Source: Dichetophora obliterata
Taxonomy: Eukaryota; Arthropoda; Insecta; Diptera; Sciomyzidae
Direction: 5' to 3'
DNA: 64,000 nt
Assembly: GCA_963920525.1 (NCBI GenBank)
Contig: OY986438.1
Span: 181,974,888-182,038,887, forward strand
The notes beneath the pieces are model-generated. The model had not been told where the DNA came from and searched no databases. It saw only the letters and a list, made by a program, of their open reading frames with translations. Shown here one piece after another: positions 44,358 to 55,470 of the stretch (the stretch's first letter is position 1; each line of letters starts with the position of its first letter). Both the position numbers and the translations under genes were made by a program.

Positions 44358-45988
44358 CAGTGTTGCGCAAAATCGTGTATCTTTTTTAATATTGGGGACA
44401 CACAAAAATGATTATAGGAATCAAAACATATATTCATACATCATATATAACAGAAATCAAATTCAAATTTGGCTTTGTTTTTTTTTAATTAAATTTCAAA
44501 TTAATGTGGCTACATTCAATTTGTCTGAGAGCAAAACAAAAGCAACAAAACTTAAAAAATGTAAAAAGAGAACAGAAGTTCCAAGAATTACCGGTAAAAG
44601 TTCCGTTATTGTAAAGCACGTGTTGTTTGTTAGTCATAAACATTTAAGTTTAGTTTTGTTTTTGCGCTAGTTGTGACATTGACTGTTCCATTTATAATGG
44701 CACTTTTTAAATACTGTGAAGCTCTTAAATTGCAAATTATTTCCGAATATAAAAACGGAAATTCACAAATATCTAACGAGAAACAGTTTGATATTAATCG
44801 GTCAATAGTTTGCATATTAATAAAGAAATATACCATCACAAAAGACGTAAAAACGGTGCATTAAAGAGGGCGGCCGCAGAAGACATCGCTGCGTGATGAC
44901 AGGAACATTTTTGGCGTGTTCAAACGAAATGCATTTGTCACATCCAAAGAGGTTGTTCGGACACTTGATTTAGATATCTATCACTGTTTGATGAGGAGCC
45001 GTTGAGAACGATTAAAGAAGTTACAGACCGGCAGAGAAAACTTTGCTTACAGCTAAGCATAAAAAACAAGGTGAGGTGTTGCAATTTAAACAATTCTGTC
45101 TGAAATTGTGACAATAAATTGCTATTTATTGTTTTTTAGACTCAGTCCTGCAAAAGAGCACCTAAATTGGACCGTTCAAAGATCTAAAACCGTTTCTTAG
45201 CGATGAATCAAAGTTCAACTTGATTAATTCAGATGGGATGTCCACGGTACGGTGCCACCCAGGTACACGACTTGAAGCCCGAAACTGCAAAATAAATTTT
45301 AAACACGGAGGCGGTGGCATTATGGTCTGGACTTGCTTTTCCTATAATGAAGTTGAACCATTTCAAAAAATCGATGGAATTATGGATCGATTTGTATAGA
45401 ATGACATTTTACAAAGCAAGATGCGACCACATTCAGAGTGGAATATGTCGCTTTAGTGAACGTTTCAGCCCGACAAAGACACGAAGCACACTTCAAAACT
45501 CATCAAAGATTACATTAGAAGCAATGGGATTCAAGTCCTTGATTGGCCGGCGCAATCACAATGACTTGAATCCCATTGAAAATCTTTTTATGGCTTTGAA
45601 GACAAAAGATTTTGGTCAAAGGTTTTCCAATAAGACTGCACTGCATGAAGCCCTGAAACTTAATTGGGAACATATACCTAATACTAACATATCTACTTTA
45701 ATAGAGTCGATGCCGCTCAGATGTGCAGCGGTTATCAAGCATAATGGATCTTACACCAAATATTAATTATGTTGCTTTTGTTTTGCTCTCAGACAAACTG
45801 AATGTAGTCATATTAATTTTAAATTTAATAAAAAAAAAAACCAAATTTGAATATGATTTGTTTTTAATATGATGAATGAATATATGCTTTAGTTCCTATA
45901 ATCATTATTGTGTGTACCTAATATTTAAAAAGATACACGATTTTGTTGCAGCATACCGATTTTGTTGCTATTGTTTTGCGCAATACTG
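44358..45988 (+). mobile_element. Tc1-like transposon with about 200-bp TIRs
   Basis: TA at 44356-44357 and 45989-45990 flanks ends CAGTGTTGCGCAAAA and, inverted, CAGTATTGCGCAAAA. The arms match inward for about 200 bases (blocks AATCGTGTATC, TGATTATAGGAA, TCAAATTTGG, TTTGTCTGAGAGCAAAACAA), but the left arm lacks about 33 bases present in the right. Length 1631 bp suits a Tc1-family element of the long-TIR type. Confidence 0.9.
44697..45765 (+). pseudogene. Tc1-like DDE transposase, frameshifted
   Basis: The N-terminus MALFKYCEALKLQIISEYKN forms the first helix-turn-helix, followed by RGRPQKTS (the GRPRKT-type AT-hook hinge) and REVVRTL-like second HTH sequence with stops. The catalytic core has FLSDESKFNL (first Asp, about 45196), FQPDKDTKHTSKLIKD (second Asp, about 45445) and, after a frameshift, NDLNPIENLFMALK (Glu, about 45570). 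The last two acids have the spacing expected for DD34E. It would bind the TIRs and insert at TA. Several stops and frameshifts make it dead. Confidence 0.85.
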
Positions 45989-45990
45989 TA

Positions 45991-48730
45991 TCCACTTACA
46001 AGTGTCCTGTCTCGAAAACGAAAAATAGTAAGTTATCTTTTCAGAAGAACTGGCTTAGCGAGAACCGATGGCTCGCGTATTCAGAAGTTTGAGCGTTTTA
46101 TTCAGTATGTGTTTACTTTGGTAAGCAGGTCGGAGGTAGAGGTGACCAGAAATTGGGTAGCTAGTTACAAAGCCCTTGATAATTTGAAAGACGCAAAAGC
46201 AGTGTATAATCTTCACGAATAAAAAAAAAATACCACAAAAAATAAATTATTTTCGTAGATCAGTTTTCAAAATTATATACATATCATGATGTTGTCAAAA
46301 AAATTACTCCTAACATAAACAATTAGTTTAAGATTAGAGTGAAACTTGTACCTTTTATTCAGTCAATAATACTTTGCGGTAAACAACAACGACGCATGAT
46401 TCTTGTCTTATTGAACTTGAGGATAAATAAACTTAGAATAAATAAACTTATAATTATTCTTTTAACTGCGATTGTTGAAATCGGTAAAGAAATGTGGAAA
46501 ACACTTAGACGTTCAGAAATACCTACGGAAAATTAAAAAACTAAGTATTTGTTTGCTCGAGTAACCCCCCCCCCCTTATGGAATACCTATTTACGGCGTT
46601 GGTTAGTAGGTGTCGCTTTCAATTCTTTTCTACTAACCTGTTCTACTAACCTACTATAAATGGATACTTAATGAGAACTACCTTTCTTATTCGATACTTA
46701 CCAGAAGCTCTACATGATCAAAAAAAGACATAATGATTAAATTTTAAAATTTTATTATTATTTTATTTGTTTAATTTGTATTTTTAAGTTTGCATTGTTT
46801 TTTTTTTTTTTTTTTTTTTTTTTTTTGTAATGTATTCATAGTGGAACATTTTGCGTTACTTTTAGTTCTCAAATGCTAACATTTAATATAGTTTTAAAAC
46901 ATTTTAATACATAAAATTTTTCGATTTGAAATAGTTTTATTTTATATTTTTAATATGTATTGCAGTTTGTGTGTGTTTTTTTTTTATTTTAAATATTATA
47001 TCGAGGCTTAGCATAGCTTTTAATTTCTTGCTCTATTTACTTAACTAGTTAAAAGAAGAACATTTTATGCAACGTTCGCATATACCTACAAATATTAGTT
47101 ATAAACTTAGTTGACTAGTCTTTGGTTGTGAATGAATAAATTATCAGTTAATTAGTTTTTGCTAATTATCATATAATTGTTAATTACATAATTTTATATA
47201 TAGCAATAATTTTATATAAATGCGCTTTTAAATTTTTAGTGAATATAATGTTGCGATGTTGAACTGTCGTAAAGGAATGTTTGCGTTTATAATTGCTTTA
47301 ATAGTTTTGAGATATAGTATCTCGTACATGTGTGACATACATACATGAAGTAGGTTTGCATTAAAATTAAGTACATACGTTATTTAAGTCTTTTTTAAAA
47401 ATGTCTCATTTATATTATGTATAGCACAAAATAACTTATAACAGCAAGTTAAAATTAAAACTTATAATATGTACATTTATATACAGAATATTAGAAAAAT
47501 AAATGACAATGCTTTCGAGTTAAAGCCAAAAAAGCTGTGTGTTTCTATTTAAAACTGGCAGAGATTCTCTAAATAATTTTAAAAATGCCACATTTACAAT
47601 GTTTTTAGTATTTAAAATATTAAGTCAAATTTTATAGGTTTCCTTGTATTTATTTATATATACGCTATATGTTATAGTTTGTTTTTTTTTCTGCTATGAT
47701 ATGATATATTTTACTTTAAATTGTAATGTTCATAAAAATGTAAACCACTTCCGGAACAATTTGTGTAAGCTGTTGCTCACACTCAAGATTGTATGTGCTG
47801 TGAATTTATTTTTGCTAGCTGTTTTTAAGACGAAATAATTCTGAAAACAATAAAAATAAAAATAAAAAAAAAAAAAATTAAATTTTGAACGTGATCAGAA
47901 TCGGATTAAGATTGTGAAGAAAATCTCTAAATTTGATGACCGCAACAAATCAATACTTGCGACAAGCAGAGCACCAACACAAATCTTGAGAAGTAATGGA
48001 ATTTTTGGATTGTTACTGCATTGCTAGTGACTGAGTTGCAAGCAGGATATGCTCTGAATTGCTAACTAGCTGGGGTTGTTTGATTGTATGGCAGAAGGTC
48101 TGCAGTCAGCGGTAATTGTTGGCCAGTGGTTCTTTCCGCTGCAGTTGATTAGCAGTTTTATGGTATTTTTTGTATGCTTTTTTTCACTTGAATTCAAGTC
48201 TTTTGAGCAATTACGTTTCATATAAAGCTCAAGTGAGTTTTGGTGCAAAATTGTAAGGGAGCTTTGTGTTTTAACTAATAAAAAAAATTGTTTGCCATGA
48301 CTTGTGAACTTTTTAAGTGTTGATCTATTGCAAGTGTATTAATTTCTAAGCTCACAGTAGCTTTGGTGAGAGAAAGTGCAAATTAAGAAGTCGATTAATA
48401 ATTGGTAATATTTCACAGATATCTCACGATGTATTAGATATGCCCTGAAAACTCTACAAGTCAAGTTCTACATGAACTCCATCTTGTGTTGAACACATTC
48501 AGGCCCTCCGATGCCTGGCAAGTTTTTAGTACGGTTTTGCCTGACAAGGTCCCCAGGGACCTTCTTTATGAATATGGGGCACGCTGCTTATAATTATGAA
48601 ATTTTTTGTACCCTAACAATGCCATTACCATGTTTAATAGAATGTGATTGGTGGTATATTTAGGCAGATGAAATAGAGAAAAAAGCCAGCACTCTACAAG
48701 CACATCTGTATACAGTGAGTGAAATAGATA
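45991..48730. other. Long AT-rich stretch without supported genes
   Basis: Contains a C10 run (46565-46575), a T28-type homopolymer (46797-46826) and AT-rich sequence. An ORF at 45962-46222 starts inside the Tc1 TIR and has no domain. The poly-T could be the tail of a minus-strand retro-insertion, but no body was recognised. Confidence 0.45.
46797..46826. repeat. Poly(T) run
   Basis: Nearly uninterrupted T homopolymer of about 28 bases. Confidence 0.95.
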
Positions 48731-49162
48731 CAGTCGCTCACAAAAGTATTCGGAATGTAAAATTTTTCAAAACGAACCACAATTTTTTTTTAATATAAAC
48801 GAATGCTGCTAATCAAAACGGACTGAACTATATTTAGCAGATATAAATACCTTTATTAATACCAATTAGATAAAAACTAAGACCAGTTAATCTTCAAAAA
48901 TCACGTAAAACCAATAATTAGTCTAAATCTAACTCACAAAAGTATTCGGAAAATGCTCAGTAGCATCCCTGTTTTAAATGCACCGTTTTGAATCCCACTT
49001 AATTTGGCATCACTTGTGTTTCTATTCATGTGTGCATTCATTTGGCGTTAGGTTTTTTCAAAGTCAAACCAAAGTTTGTCTTGCTGTACATTTTTTAAAA
49101 TTATTAAAAAATCGGTAGAAAGTCCGCTGAAACTAATATTGAAGAAATAAAAAATAATTTTT

Positions 49163-49500
49163 AGAGTGCGTCAAGAAGGAAAAACACTTAAAGAGATTTC
49201 AATTTCAACAAATAGAAGCATTTCCACCATTCATAGCATTTTAAAAAGGAATTCGCTAAGTGTTGGTAAACGTTCAGGCAGGCCAAAAAAACCAAGTTTT
49301 CGGGACGAGTGCATTATAATAAGAAAAATCAAGAAACAGCCTCGTACTACTGTTCGTAGAGGTTAACAGGGACCTTTCAGAATAACACGATGTACATGTC
49401 AGTGATGAAACTGTTCGGAGGACGCTCAGAGCTGCTGGTTACAATGGAAGAACTTCCCGTATCAAACCATTGTCATGTGATCAAAGTTGTGTGTGAAAAA
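49163..49500 (+). pseudogene. Tc1-like transposase N-terminus
   Basis: Reads VRQEGKTLKEISISTNRSIS, TIHSILKRNSLSVGKRSGRP and KKPSFRDECIIIRKIKKQPR, then after a frameshift HVHVSDETVRRTLRAAGYNG. The paired helix-turn-helix region with the GRPKK hinge is the TIR-binding part of Tc1-type transposases. The DDE core downstream is not recognisable, so the copy is dead. Confidence 0.8.
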
Positions 49501-49985
49501 TGCTAGAAATGATGAATTTAGAAATATGCTAAATAATTAATTTTAATTGTAAATGTTTTGAACGAACGAAGAGGTAACAATTTCAACTTTAAATTTTTTT
49601 TTTCAAATAATTGCGATAAAATTTTAATCCAAAAAAAGTTAAGTATTCATTAAAACGTAATTTTTTTTTAACCCTTCAACTTTATTGAAAATAATGTATA
49701 CTTCAAATTAAAATGTGATTTTGAATGTTGAATCGTGTTATCATCGAGACAATCGAATTTCATTAAGTTTTAGTAATAATTTGGTATCTTTACGACTAAT
49801 GTTGAAGCGAGTTTTGGTTGTTAGAAAGCAGAAGAGAAATATTATAAAATAGTGCAAACTGTTTAAAATTTAATTTATTTAAATATTTTATTTTAAATTT
49901 GTAGAAGTCAAAACTAATTTGGGTGTCCTTCAGAAATGTTTTTTTCATTGTATTGAAAGTACTGTGCAATGTAAAGTTATGGAAC

Positions 49986-50102
49986 TGTTTTGCGCATTAT
50001 TGATTTATTGAGTTTCTAGTGAAGCAGCAAAACACAAATATATTTAAAGCGAGCACAATCGCAAAAGCATACCGGTTTTTTTCTTCACATTTGAACCCGG
50101 TG
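49986..50102 (+). repeat. Tandem duplication unit, copy 1 (left part)
   Basis: TTTCTAGTGAA, CAAAACACAAATATATTTAA, GAGCACAATCGCAAAAGCAT and CTTCACATTTGAACCCGGTG are shared with 53576-53676. The copy continues at 53504 after the Transib insertion. Confidence 0.8.
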
Positions 50103-50883
50103 CACAGAGGGGTGAAATCGCAAAAAATGGATATTAATTGAAAAATGGAAATTTGTTTTTTTGAAAAATACTTAGTATCCGATTAAAGTATATAAAATTC
50201 TACATCACTACTGAAAATTTCAATGTCATATGTTGTTTACTTGTGAAGCTGCATTGTGTTAAAGTTAAGTAATTTTTGAGCTATTCGCGCACAATAGTGT
50301 TAATTGAAATTCGGTATATTTCGACGCTTAATATATAGTTTTTCGCAAGTCAAAAGTAATACTTTCAGGTATTTTAGCGTTGTTCAAAAAATAATTGTGC
50401 AAACAAAAAATGTGTAGTACTATTTTTAAAAATTATTTTGAAATGTGTCTGTATTTTGGCTATTTTCAAAATATTCGTGAATATTTAAATATGAATGGTG
50501 TTATTTGGCGTTAGTATATTAATTTTTTAAGAAACTACAGTTCCTAGGCTTTCATATTCAGTAATAAAATGTTGCGCGTTTTTGCGCGAAATTTTTTTAT
50601 TAAATCAAATGTGAAAATAGTCACTCAAGCAAAGAACACCAGTTCTTGTCTTTTGTTTGCTTTGTCTTCGTTTTCTTTGTTATAATTGTTGTTTTTGTAT
50701 ATCGTTAGCAACTGTGTGTTACAATGACAAGAGTATTTGTTATTGTGCGTTATGTGTTGTGTGTTGTGTATTGAAATGTGAAAACGTCAAACGTAATGAA
50801 AGTGATGTAAAAGCTTGTAATTGGGTAACTGGTACTAAACAAATACTTTAAGCTTCGGATCTTTTGCAATCTCCTATCTAAAC

Positions 50884-52916
50884 TTTTTAGGAATAAGCAG
50901 CAAAACTAAATTTTTCTCTCGTCGGAGCCTTTACGATATTATTCGAAATGCGGACTCTTCGCAACTTAATGAAAAAATTAATATATTGAAAGAAGAAATA
51001 ATAAAGCGTATGAGCCCTATTGACATGAAAGATTTTGAAGTGAAATTCAGCACTTTCATTTCTGAATTTAAGAAGCGATGGTCCAAATCGAATAGACATC
51101 ATGAGCGTTTTTCTGTGCAATACAAAAATTGGTTAGACACTTCCATCTCGTTTAGAAATCACCCAACAAATAAGAGAGGTCGCAAAGAAATGGAATTTGA
51201 TGAATGTTCTATAAAAACAAAAACAAAAAAATGCAAGGCCTTAAGAGATAATTCATCGCTGTCTGAGTTAACTTATGCCACTCAAATGAGTTTGCGAGCG
51301 TCTGGCCAAATAGAGGCATCAAAAATATTGAAAGATGTTACTTCGTCCCCTTCTAGAGCGACATAAGGCAAGTTTAACATCAGAAGAACAGGGAAAACAA
51401 CTGAGTGCGGAAGCAGCATTACTTGTTATGGTAGAAGCAAAGTTAACGCGCAGTCAGTATGAGGTGATTAGAAAAGCTGCTCCGGATAAGTTTCCTTCTT
51501 ACAAAGTCGTCCAACAAGCGAAGAGATGCTGTTACCCTAAGAGCGAGGAAATAACAGTGTCCGAAACAAAAGCTGAAATAAGTCTGCAAGCTCTTCTTAA
51601 TCATACTGTTCAGCGTTTGATTTTACTTCAAAAAGATGTTTTTGCCAACTTAACTGATGAAGATTTGTCAAAAACTATTTTGTATTGTAAGTATGGATTT
51701 GATGATAGCTCTGGACACAGCTCATATAAGCAAGCTTTCCACGACCATGATGTCCATTGTTCCGCTACGACAAGATGATGTCCATTAATCATTGATTGAC
51801 CATGATGTCCATTGTTCCCTCAACAAGATTTTGTAGGCCTTTAAAAATCGAGTTTATTTGAGAATCATCTAGTGCATCCACACAAAAAAGGACAAAAGTG
51901 GAAAAGGAAATAAGTGTACTTGAAAATTCTCTAGAGTACATTGAAAACAGACTTGTAAGCGTAGCTCATAAACTCATGTTAGTAATGATAGATGGAAAAG
52001 TCTGCAACGCACTAACAGACACAAAATCAACCCAGAAATGTTATTTATGTGGATCCACGAGTAAAGAATTTAACGATATTGAAAGAATGATCGCTAAGGA
52101 GGTTAAAACAGACACATTGCAGTTTGGTCTTTCTATACTGCATGGTTGGATACGTTTTTATGAATATCTTCTTCACGTGGCGTATAAATTACCAATTAAA
52201 AAATGGCAAGCAAGAACCGATTTCGACAAATTAGTTGTTGCTGAAAACAAAAGTCTTATTCAAAAAGAATTTAGAAAAAAACTGGACTTATTATAGACCA
52301 ACCTAAGCCCGGTTTCGGCAATTCAAATGATGGCAACACAGCAAGAAGATTTTTTTAAAACGCTGAAATCACATTACGAAACTAGATCTGGAGCTGATTA
52401 AGGACATGCACACAATATTAATTGCCGTATCTTGTTGTCATGACATCAATGTAGAAAAATTTAGAGTATTTGCTCAGAATACAGCTCGACTTTTTGTTAA
52501 GAAGTATCAGTAGTTTAACATGTCACCAACCTTGCATAAGTTTTTAATACATGGCCCATAAATCATTTCGCATGCGCTATTACCGATCGGTGAACTGTTT
52601 GAGGAAGCCCAGGAAGCCCGAAACAAAGATTTTAAAAAATACAAAGGACATTTTTCTGGCAAATGTAGTCGGGAGGATTGCAATCGAGACATATTAAATA
52701 GGTTCCTACTTAGTTCAGATCCAATCCTATCTGGTAAAACAAAATTGCCAAAAAAAAATTCCACCAACTTCCAAATGAGTAGTAGATCTAGAGTAGTTTT
52801 GCCTTCAGTTTTGACGAACGTGGCCCCAGAAGGCACAAATCATGATACAGATGACGACGATGATTATATCGAGGGCGATGCATTGGAGTTTGATGACTTT
52901 GGGCATATTTTTTAAA
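50884..52916 (+). pseudogene. Transib (RAG1-core-like) transposase, frameshifted
   Basis: The N-terminal part reads FFSRRSLYDIIRNADSSQLN, then GRKEMEFDE and LRASGQIEASKILKDVTSSP. The next frame has FGYD-type KYGFDDSSGHSSYKQAFHD (first catalytic Asp region, about 51695). The third has LMLVMIDGKVCNALTDTKST with the second Asp, followed by a zinc-type CYLCG (51975-52060), HGWIRFYEYLLHVAYKLPIK, and GFGNSNDGNTARRFF. A stop-rich stretch carries PTLHKFLIH (zinc His pair) and ELFEEAQEARNKDFKKYK with the candidate catalytic Glu (about 52590-52640). These parallel RAG1 core landmarks. At least three frameshifts and many stops show it is inactive. There is a short tandem duplication at 51740-51825. Confidence 0.9.
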
Positions 52917-53229
52917 ATAGCAGGTCAGAAACACATGTCTTATAATATAATACGATATATATTAATATTTATGTATAAACTTTTTTCCTATTTTGTAGAT
53001 ATGAAGGAACAAGCTATTTATATTTTTGAACAAAACGCTCACCGGACACATCCGTACACGATCGAACAATTTTAATATCTGCTTTGAGTCCCGAATTTAG
53101 TTACATATATGATACAATAATCCCCCTTTCGTCTACGTAATTATATTAAAAATAAATTGATTACTATGTAAAAATTGTATTACTTTTTTTCCAAAAAAAA
53201 AAATGCAACCGAGCCAGAGCATTTTTTAA

Positions 53230-53381
53230 AATGGGGCGTGGCACCGCCCTATTCCACCTTGGATGTAATTCATTCTGTACGATCAACATATATACCAAAT
53301 CTCATCTTCATACCTCTGATAGTTCATGAGATATATCCGTTCTAAGTTTCAGGTTATATGGGCGGTGCCACGCCCCTTTAT
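53230..53381. repeat. Inverted 17-mer GGGGCGTGGCACCGCCC
   Basis: GGGGCGTGGCACCGCCC and its exact reverse complement GGGCGGTGCCACGCCCC bracket about 110 bases inside the 3' non-coding part of the Transib. The GC-rich arms contrast with AT-rich surroundings. It resembles a small MITE or a dispersed fly repeat inserted in the Transib. Confidence 0.7.
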
Positions 53382-53503
53382 CCAATCTTAACCAATAGCC
53401 TATGTCACTCAGTGATAACGTAGCATTCTAATAGTGAAAGAATTTTTAAAATCGGATAAATAGTTTAATTAATCTCCATTTTTTGCGATTTCACCCCTCT
53501 GTG

Positions 53504-53736
53504 CGGTGGGTTAATTTTGTTCTTAGAACAATTTTATCCAATTATTTTCATTGAATGCTACAAACATTCTTGATTTATAAAGTTTCTAGTGAATCATCAA
53601 AACACAAATATATTTAAAGTGAGCACAATCGCAAAAGCATTCCGAATTTTTTCTTCACATTTGAACCCGGTGGGTTAATTTTGTTCTTTGAAGAATTTTA
53701 TTCAATTATTTTCACCGAATGCTTCTGTAGCTACTA
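53504..53736 (+). repeat. Tandem duplication, remainder of copy 1 plus copy 2
   Basis: 53504-53560 completes copy 1 (GGTTAATTTTGTTCTTAGAA). Copy 2 runs 53570-53730 with the same order of motifs and an intact CCCGGTGGGTTAATTTTG junction. The unit is about 170 bp and probably belongs to the Tc1-like element's 3' region. Confidence 0.75.
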
Positions 53737-54131
53737 TTGTAATTTATCTATCTTTGATTCCTAAATAAATCTACAGCTTTATGCTAATAAAAAATAAAAG
53801 CTTTAGCACCCATTTTGGAAGATAATGAAAATTAATATTGAACTATACGTAAAAGTAATACATGTTGAACATTTACCATCCTTGATGACAGACACTTGTA
53901 TAGCCTACTTTTGGATGAGGTTCTCCTGCAGTGTTTTTTTTACGTTTTTGTTTAGTTAGTTTTTAGCATATCTGCAAGTTGTCACTTCCAAATCCAATCG
54001 TTCTTTAAACTTTCCACACTCTGCGTCGTTCTGGTCCATGCAAAGCTGTTGTAGTTGGAATCAACTGCATTTTCTAGTTGGTGTTGTTGTTGTTGTTGCT
54101 GTCATGCACTTTCATTGCCCATAGCCGCATC
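53737..54131. other. Likely 3' flank of the polyQ gene
   Basis: No ORF with a domain. It lies immediately downstream (minus-strand sense) of the polyQ gene stop codon and could contain its 3' UTR. ATTAAA/AATAAA-like motifs occur (for example 53790-53800) but no single poly(A) site stands out. Confidence 0.35.
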
Positions 54132-54709
54132 TCAGCTGGTCACAACCATGGTTGCACCATTTTGCCAATTGCCCGAGTCATGTTGCTGTTGTTGCAATTG
54201 CATTGGCAGCGGCATCATTGTTGTTATTGTTGTCGTTAAGGATGGCGTTGATGTTGCTGATGATGACGATATGGAAGAACTATTTTGTCGTTGATGATGA
54301 TGATGATGTTGATGTTGATTCTGCTGATGTGGTTGTTGTAGCTGCAGCTGCAGTTCATGCGGTTGATGATATTCGTGTTCGTATTCATAGTCATGTTGTT
54401 GCTGCTGCTGTTGGTGCGCCAGAGCATGTGGCTGAAATTGTTGATGCATGTGTTGCTGCTGATGATAAAACTGTTGTTGTTGCTGCAGGTTGCCAGCTGT
54501 TATTGTCGCTTGCGATGTTGCTGCGCCTGATGTTGCCGCTACGGCTGCTGCTGCTGCCTCCATTGCCGTTAGCGACGATGAAGCCGACAATGTTGGCTGA
54601 TGCAAGCCGCGTATACTGTCCGCCGGATGCGCCGTGTAAATGTTGCTACGTCGCAAATGATTATTGTTGTTAGGACGTTTGTTGCGCGACCACCATTGCA
54701 CGTGCGTCT
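54132..54709 (-). CDS. Terminal exon of a Gln/His-rich host protein
   Basis: The minus-strand exon begins after a good acceptor (TTTTCACTCTCTAG, last G at 54710) and ends at TGA (54132-54134). It encodes about 190 residues: a short conserved-looking start (ETHVQWWSRNKRPNNNN, then RRSNIYTAHPADSIRGLHQP), an alanine tract (about residues 47-60), then long Gln/His-rich stretches, a Ser/Thr-rich part and the C-terminus NWQNGATMVVTS. With the microexon at 55444-55469 spliced on, the codon across the junction is GAG and the frame stays open. Gln/His tracts are typical of fly transcription, RNA-binding or cytoplasmic channel/receptor tails. I do not recognise the protein. Confidence 0.65.
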
Positions 54710-54817
54710 CTAGAGAGTGAAAATAATACATTTGTTTTTGTTTTAGAAATGTGTTTTGTTTTTTTTTTTCAGTGCAATATAAGTAAGTTTTTATAAGCTA
54801 TCAGTGTGTGGAGATTT

Positions 54818-55469
54818 TCATGTTATTTCATGGCCACAGGAAGCCGCCGCCACCATTACCGCCACCGTCGCCGCAACATCTTCTGTTATTGCTATTGTCG
54901 ACTCATCATTGTTCGGTGCAGTGGACGCAAATGTAAACTTGTTGTTGCTTTTATTGCTGCTATTACTGTTAGTGGGAGGATGTGGTGGCAGGGGGCGTGT
55001 TAGCATGTTAATGTTTTTCTGTATTGAAATTTTTTGATTGCAATTTTTTGCTATTTTGGGGCTATTGTTAATTTTTGTCAAATTTTGTTCTGGCTGCTGT
55101 TGTGGTTGTTGTTGTTCTGAAACATTGTTACAGTAGCTTGGTGGCCGAAATATGGTCGAGAGACTTGTCAAATTAGTGCTGTTGCTGTCATTGGTGAGTG
55201 TGGAAGAGGAACAGCTGGGAAATTGTTGGTGTTGCAAATGCTGATGATTAAAATGAGGATGTTGTTGATGATGATGATGATGATGTTCTTGGCCAAAGTG
55301 TTGTGACGTGTAGGCGGTAAGGTGGGCGTGTGTTGGCTGTAGCGCATGAATATTTTGATGATGACGATGAAGTTGATGGTGAAGTGTAGGTGATGGAAGC
55401 ATTGGTAGTGGTTGTTGTTTTAATGGTTGTTGTAGACACTTACCATTGCGATTGTTGGAGGATTTTTTT
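54818..55469 (-). CDS. Alternative extended exon (His/Gln/Asn-rich) of the same gene
   Basis: From the acceptor of the microexon (55470) the frame does not stop at the GTAAGT donor but stays open through 55443-54821, adding NGKCLQQPLKQQPLPMLPSP and about 190 more residues. These are His-rich (EHHHHHHQQHPH), Ser/Thr/Asn-rich (SSSTLTNDSNSTNLTSLSTI) and Pro-rich (RPLPPHPPT), ending ASCGHEIT. The frame is the same as that used when the microexon is spliced to 54709. This suggests a retained-intron isoform with a different C-terminus. Low-complexity CAN triplets can also keep a frame open by chance. Confidence 0.4.
55444..55469 (-). CDS. 26-nt microexon of the polyQ gene
   Basis: It lies between TTTTCTTTTTCTAG (acceptor, last G at 55470) and GTAAGT (perfect donor starting at 55443) on the minus strand. 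The bases encode KKSSNNRN plus the first base of the next codon, completed as GAG by the exon at 54709. The intron to that exon would be 734 bp. The other two frames hit a stop immediately or after joining, so the phase agreement supports a real exon. Upstream exons were not found within the window. Confidence 0.5.
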
Positions 55470-55470
55470 C

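Larger units (their letters stand above)
50103..53503 (+). mobile_element. Transib transposon (RAG1-related superfamily)
   Basis: Ends start CACAGAGGGGTGAAATCGCA and continue AAAAATGGA, exactly inverted at the right end over 29 bases. CGGTG at 50098-50102 and 53504-53508 is a 5-bp GC-rich target duplication. Transib elements are known for 5-bp GC-rich duplications and CAC-initiated TIRs resembling the heptamer of vertebrate recombination signals. The 3401-bp body encodes a Transib transposase. The intact neighbouring repeat at 53576-53700 shows the empty site (ACCCGGTGGGTT). Confidence 0.92.
48731..53736 (+). mobile_element. Second Tc1-like element, split by a Transib transposon
   Basis: The left end CAGTCGCTCACAAAAGTATT, with CGG following, comes directly after TA (48729-48730). 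An internal copy of CTCACAAAAGTATTCGG at about 48934 suggests an IR/DR-type terminus. A candidate right end, CCGAATGCTTCTGTAGCTAC (53716-53735), matches the inverse of the left end at most positions. Subtracting the 3401-bp Transib and its duplication leaves about 1.6 kb, the usual Tc1 length. The right end and full extent are inferred. Confidence 0.6.

Noticed and set aside
45962..46222. 86-codon ORF at the right edge of the Tc1-like element
   Set aside because: It begins inside the TIR and continues into flanking DNA, so it spans an insertion boundary and has no domain.
54055..55037. Plus-strand ORFs rich in Val, Ala, Cys and Leu opposite the polyQ exons
   Set aside because: They are the antisense reading of CAG/CAA triplets. 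The minus strand has splice signals and stop-codon placement consistent with a gene.
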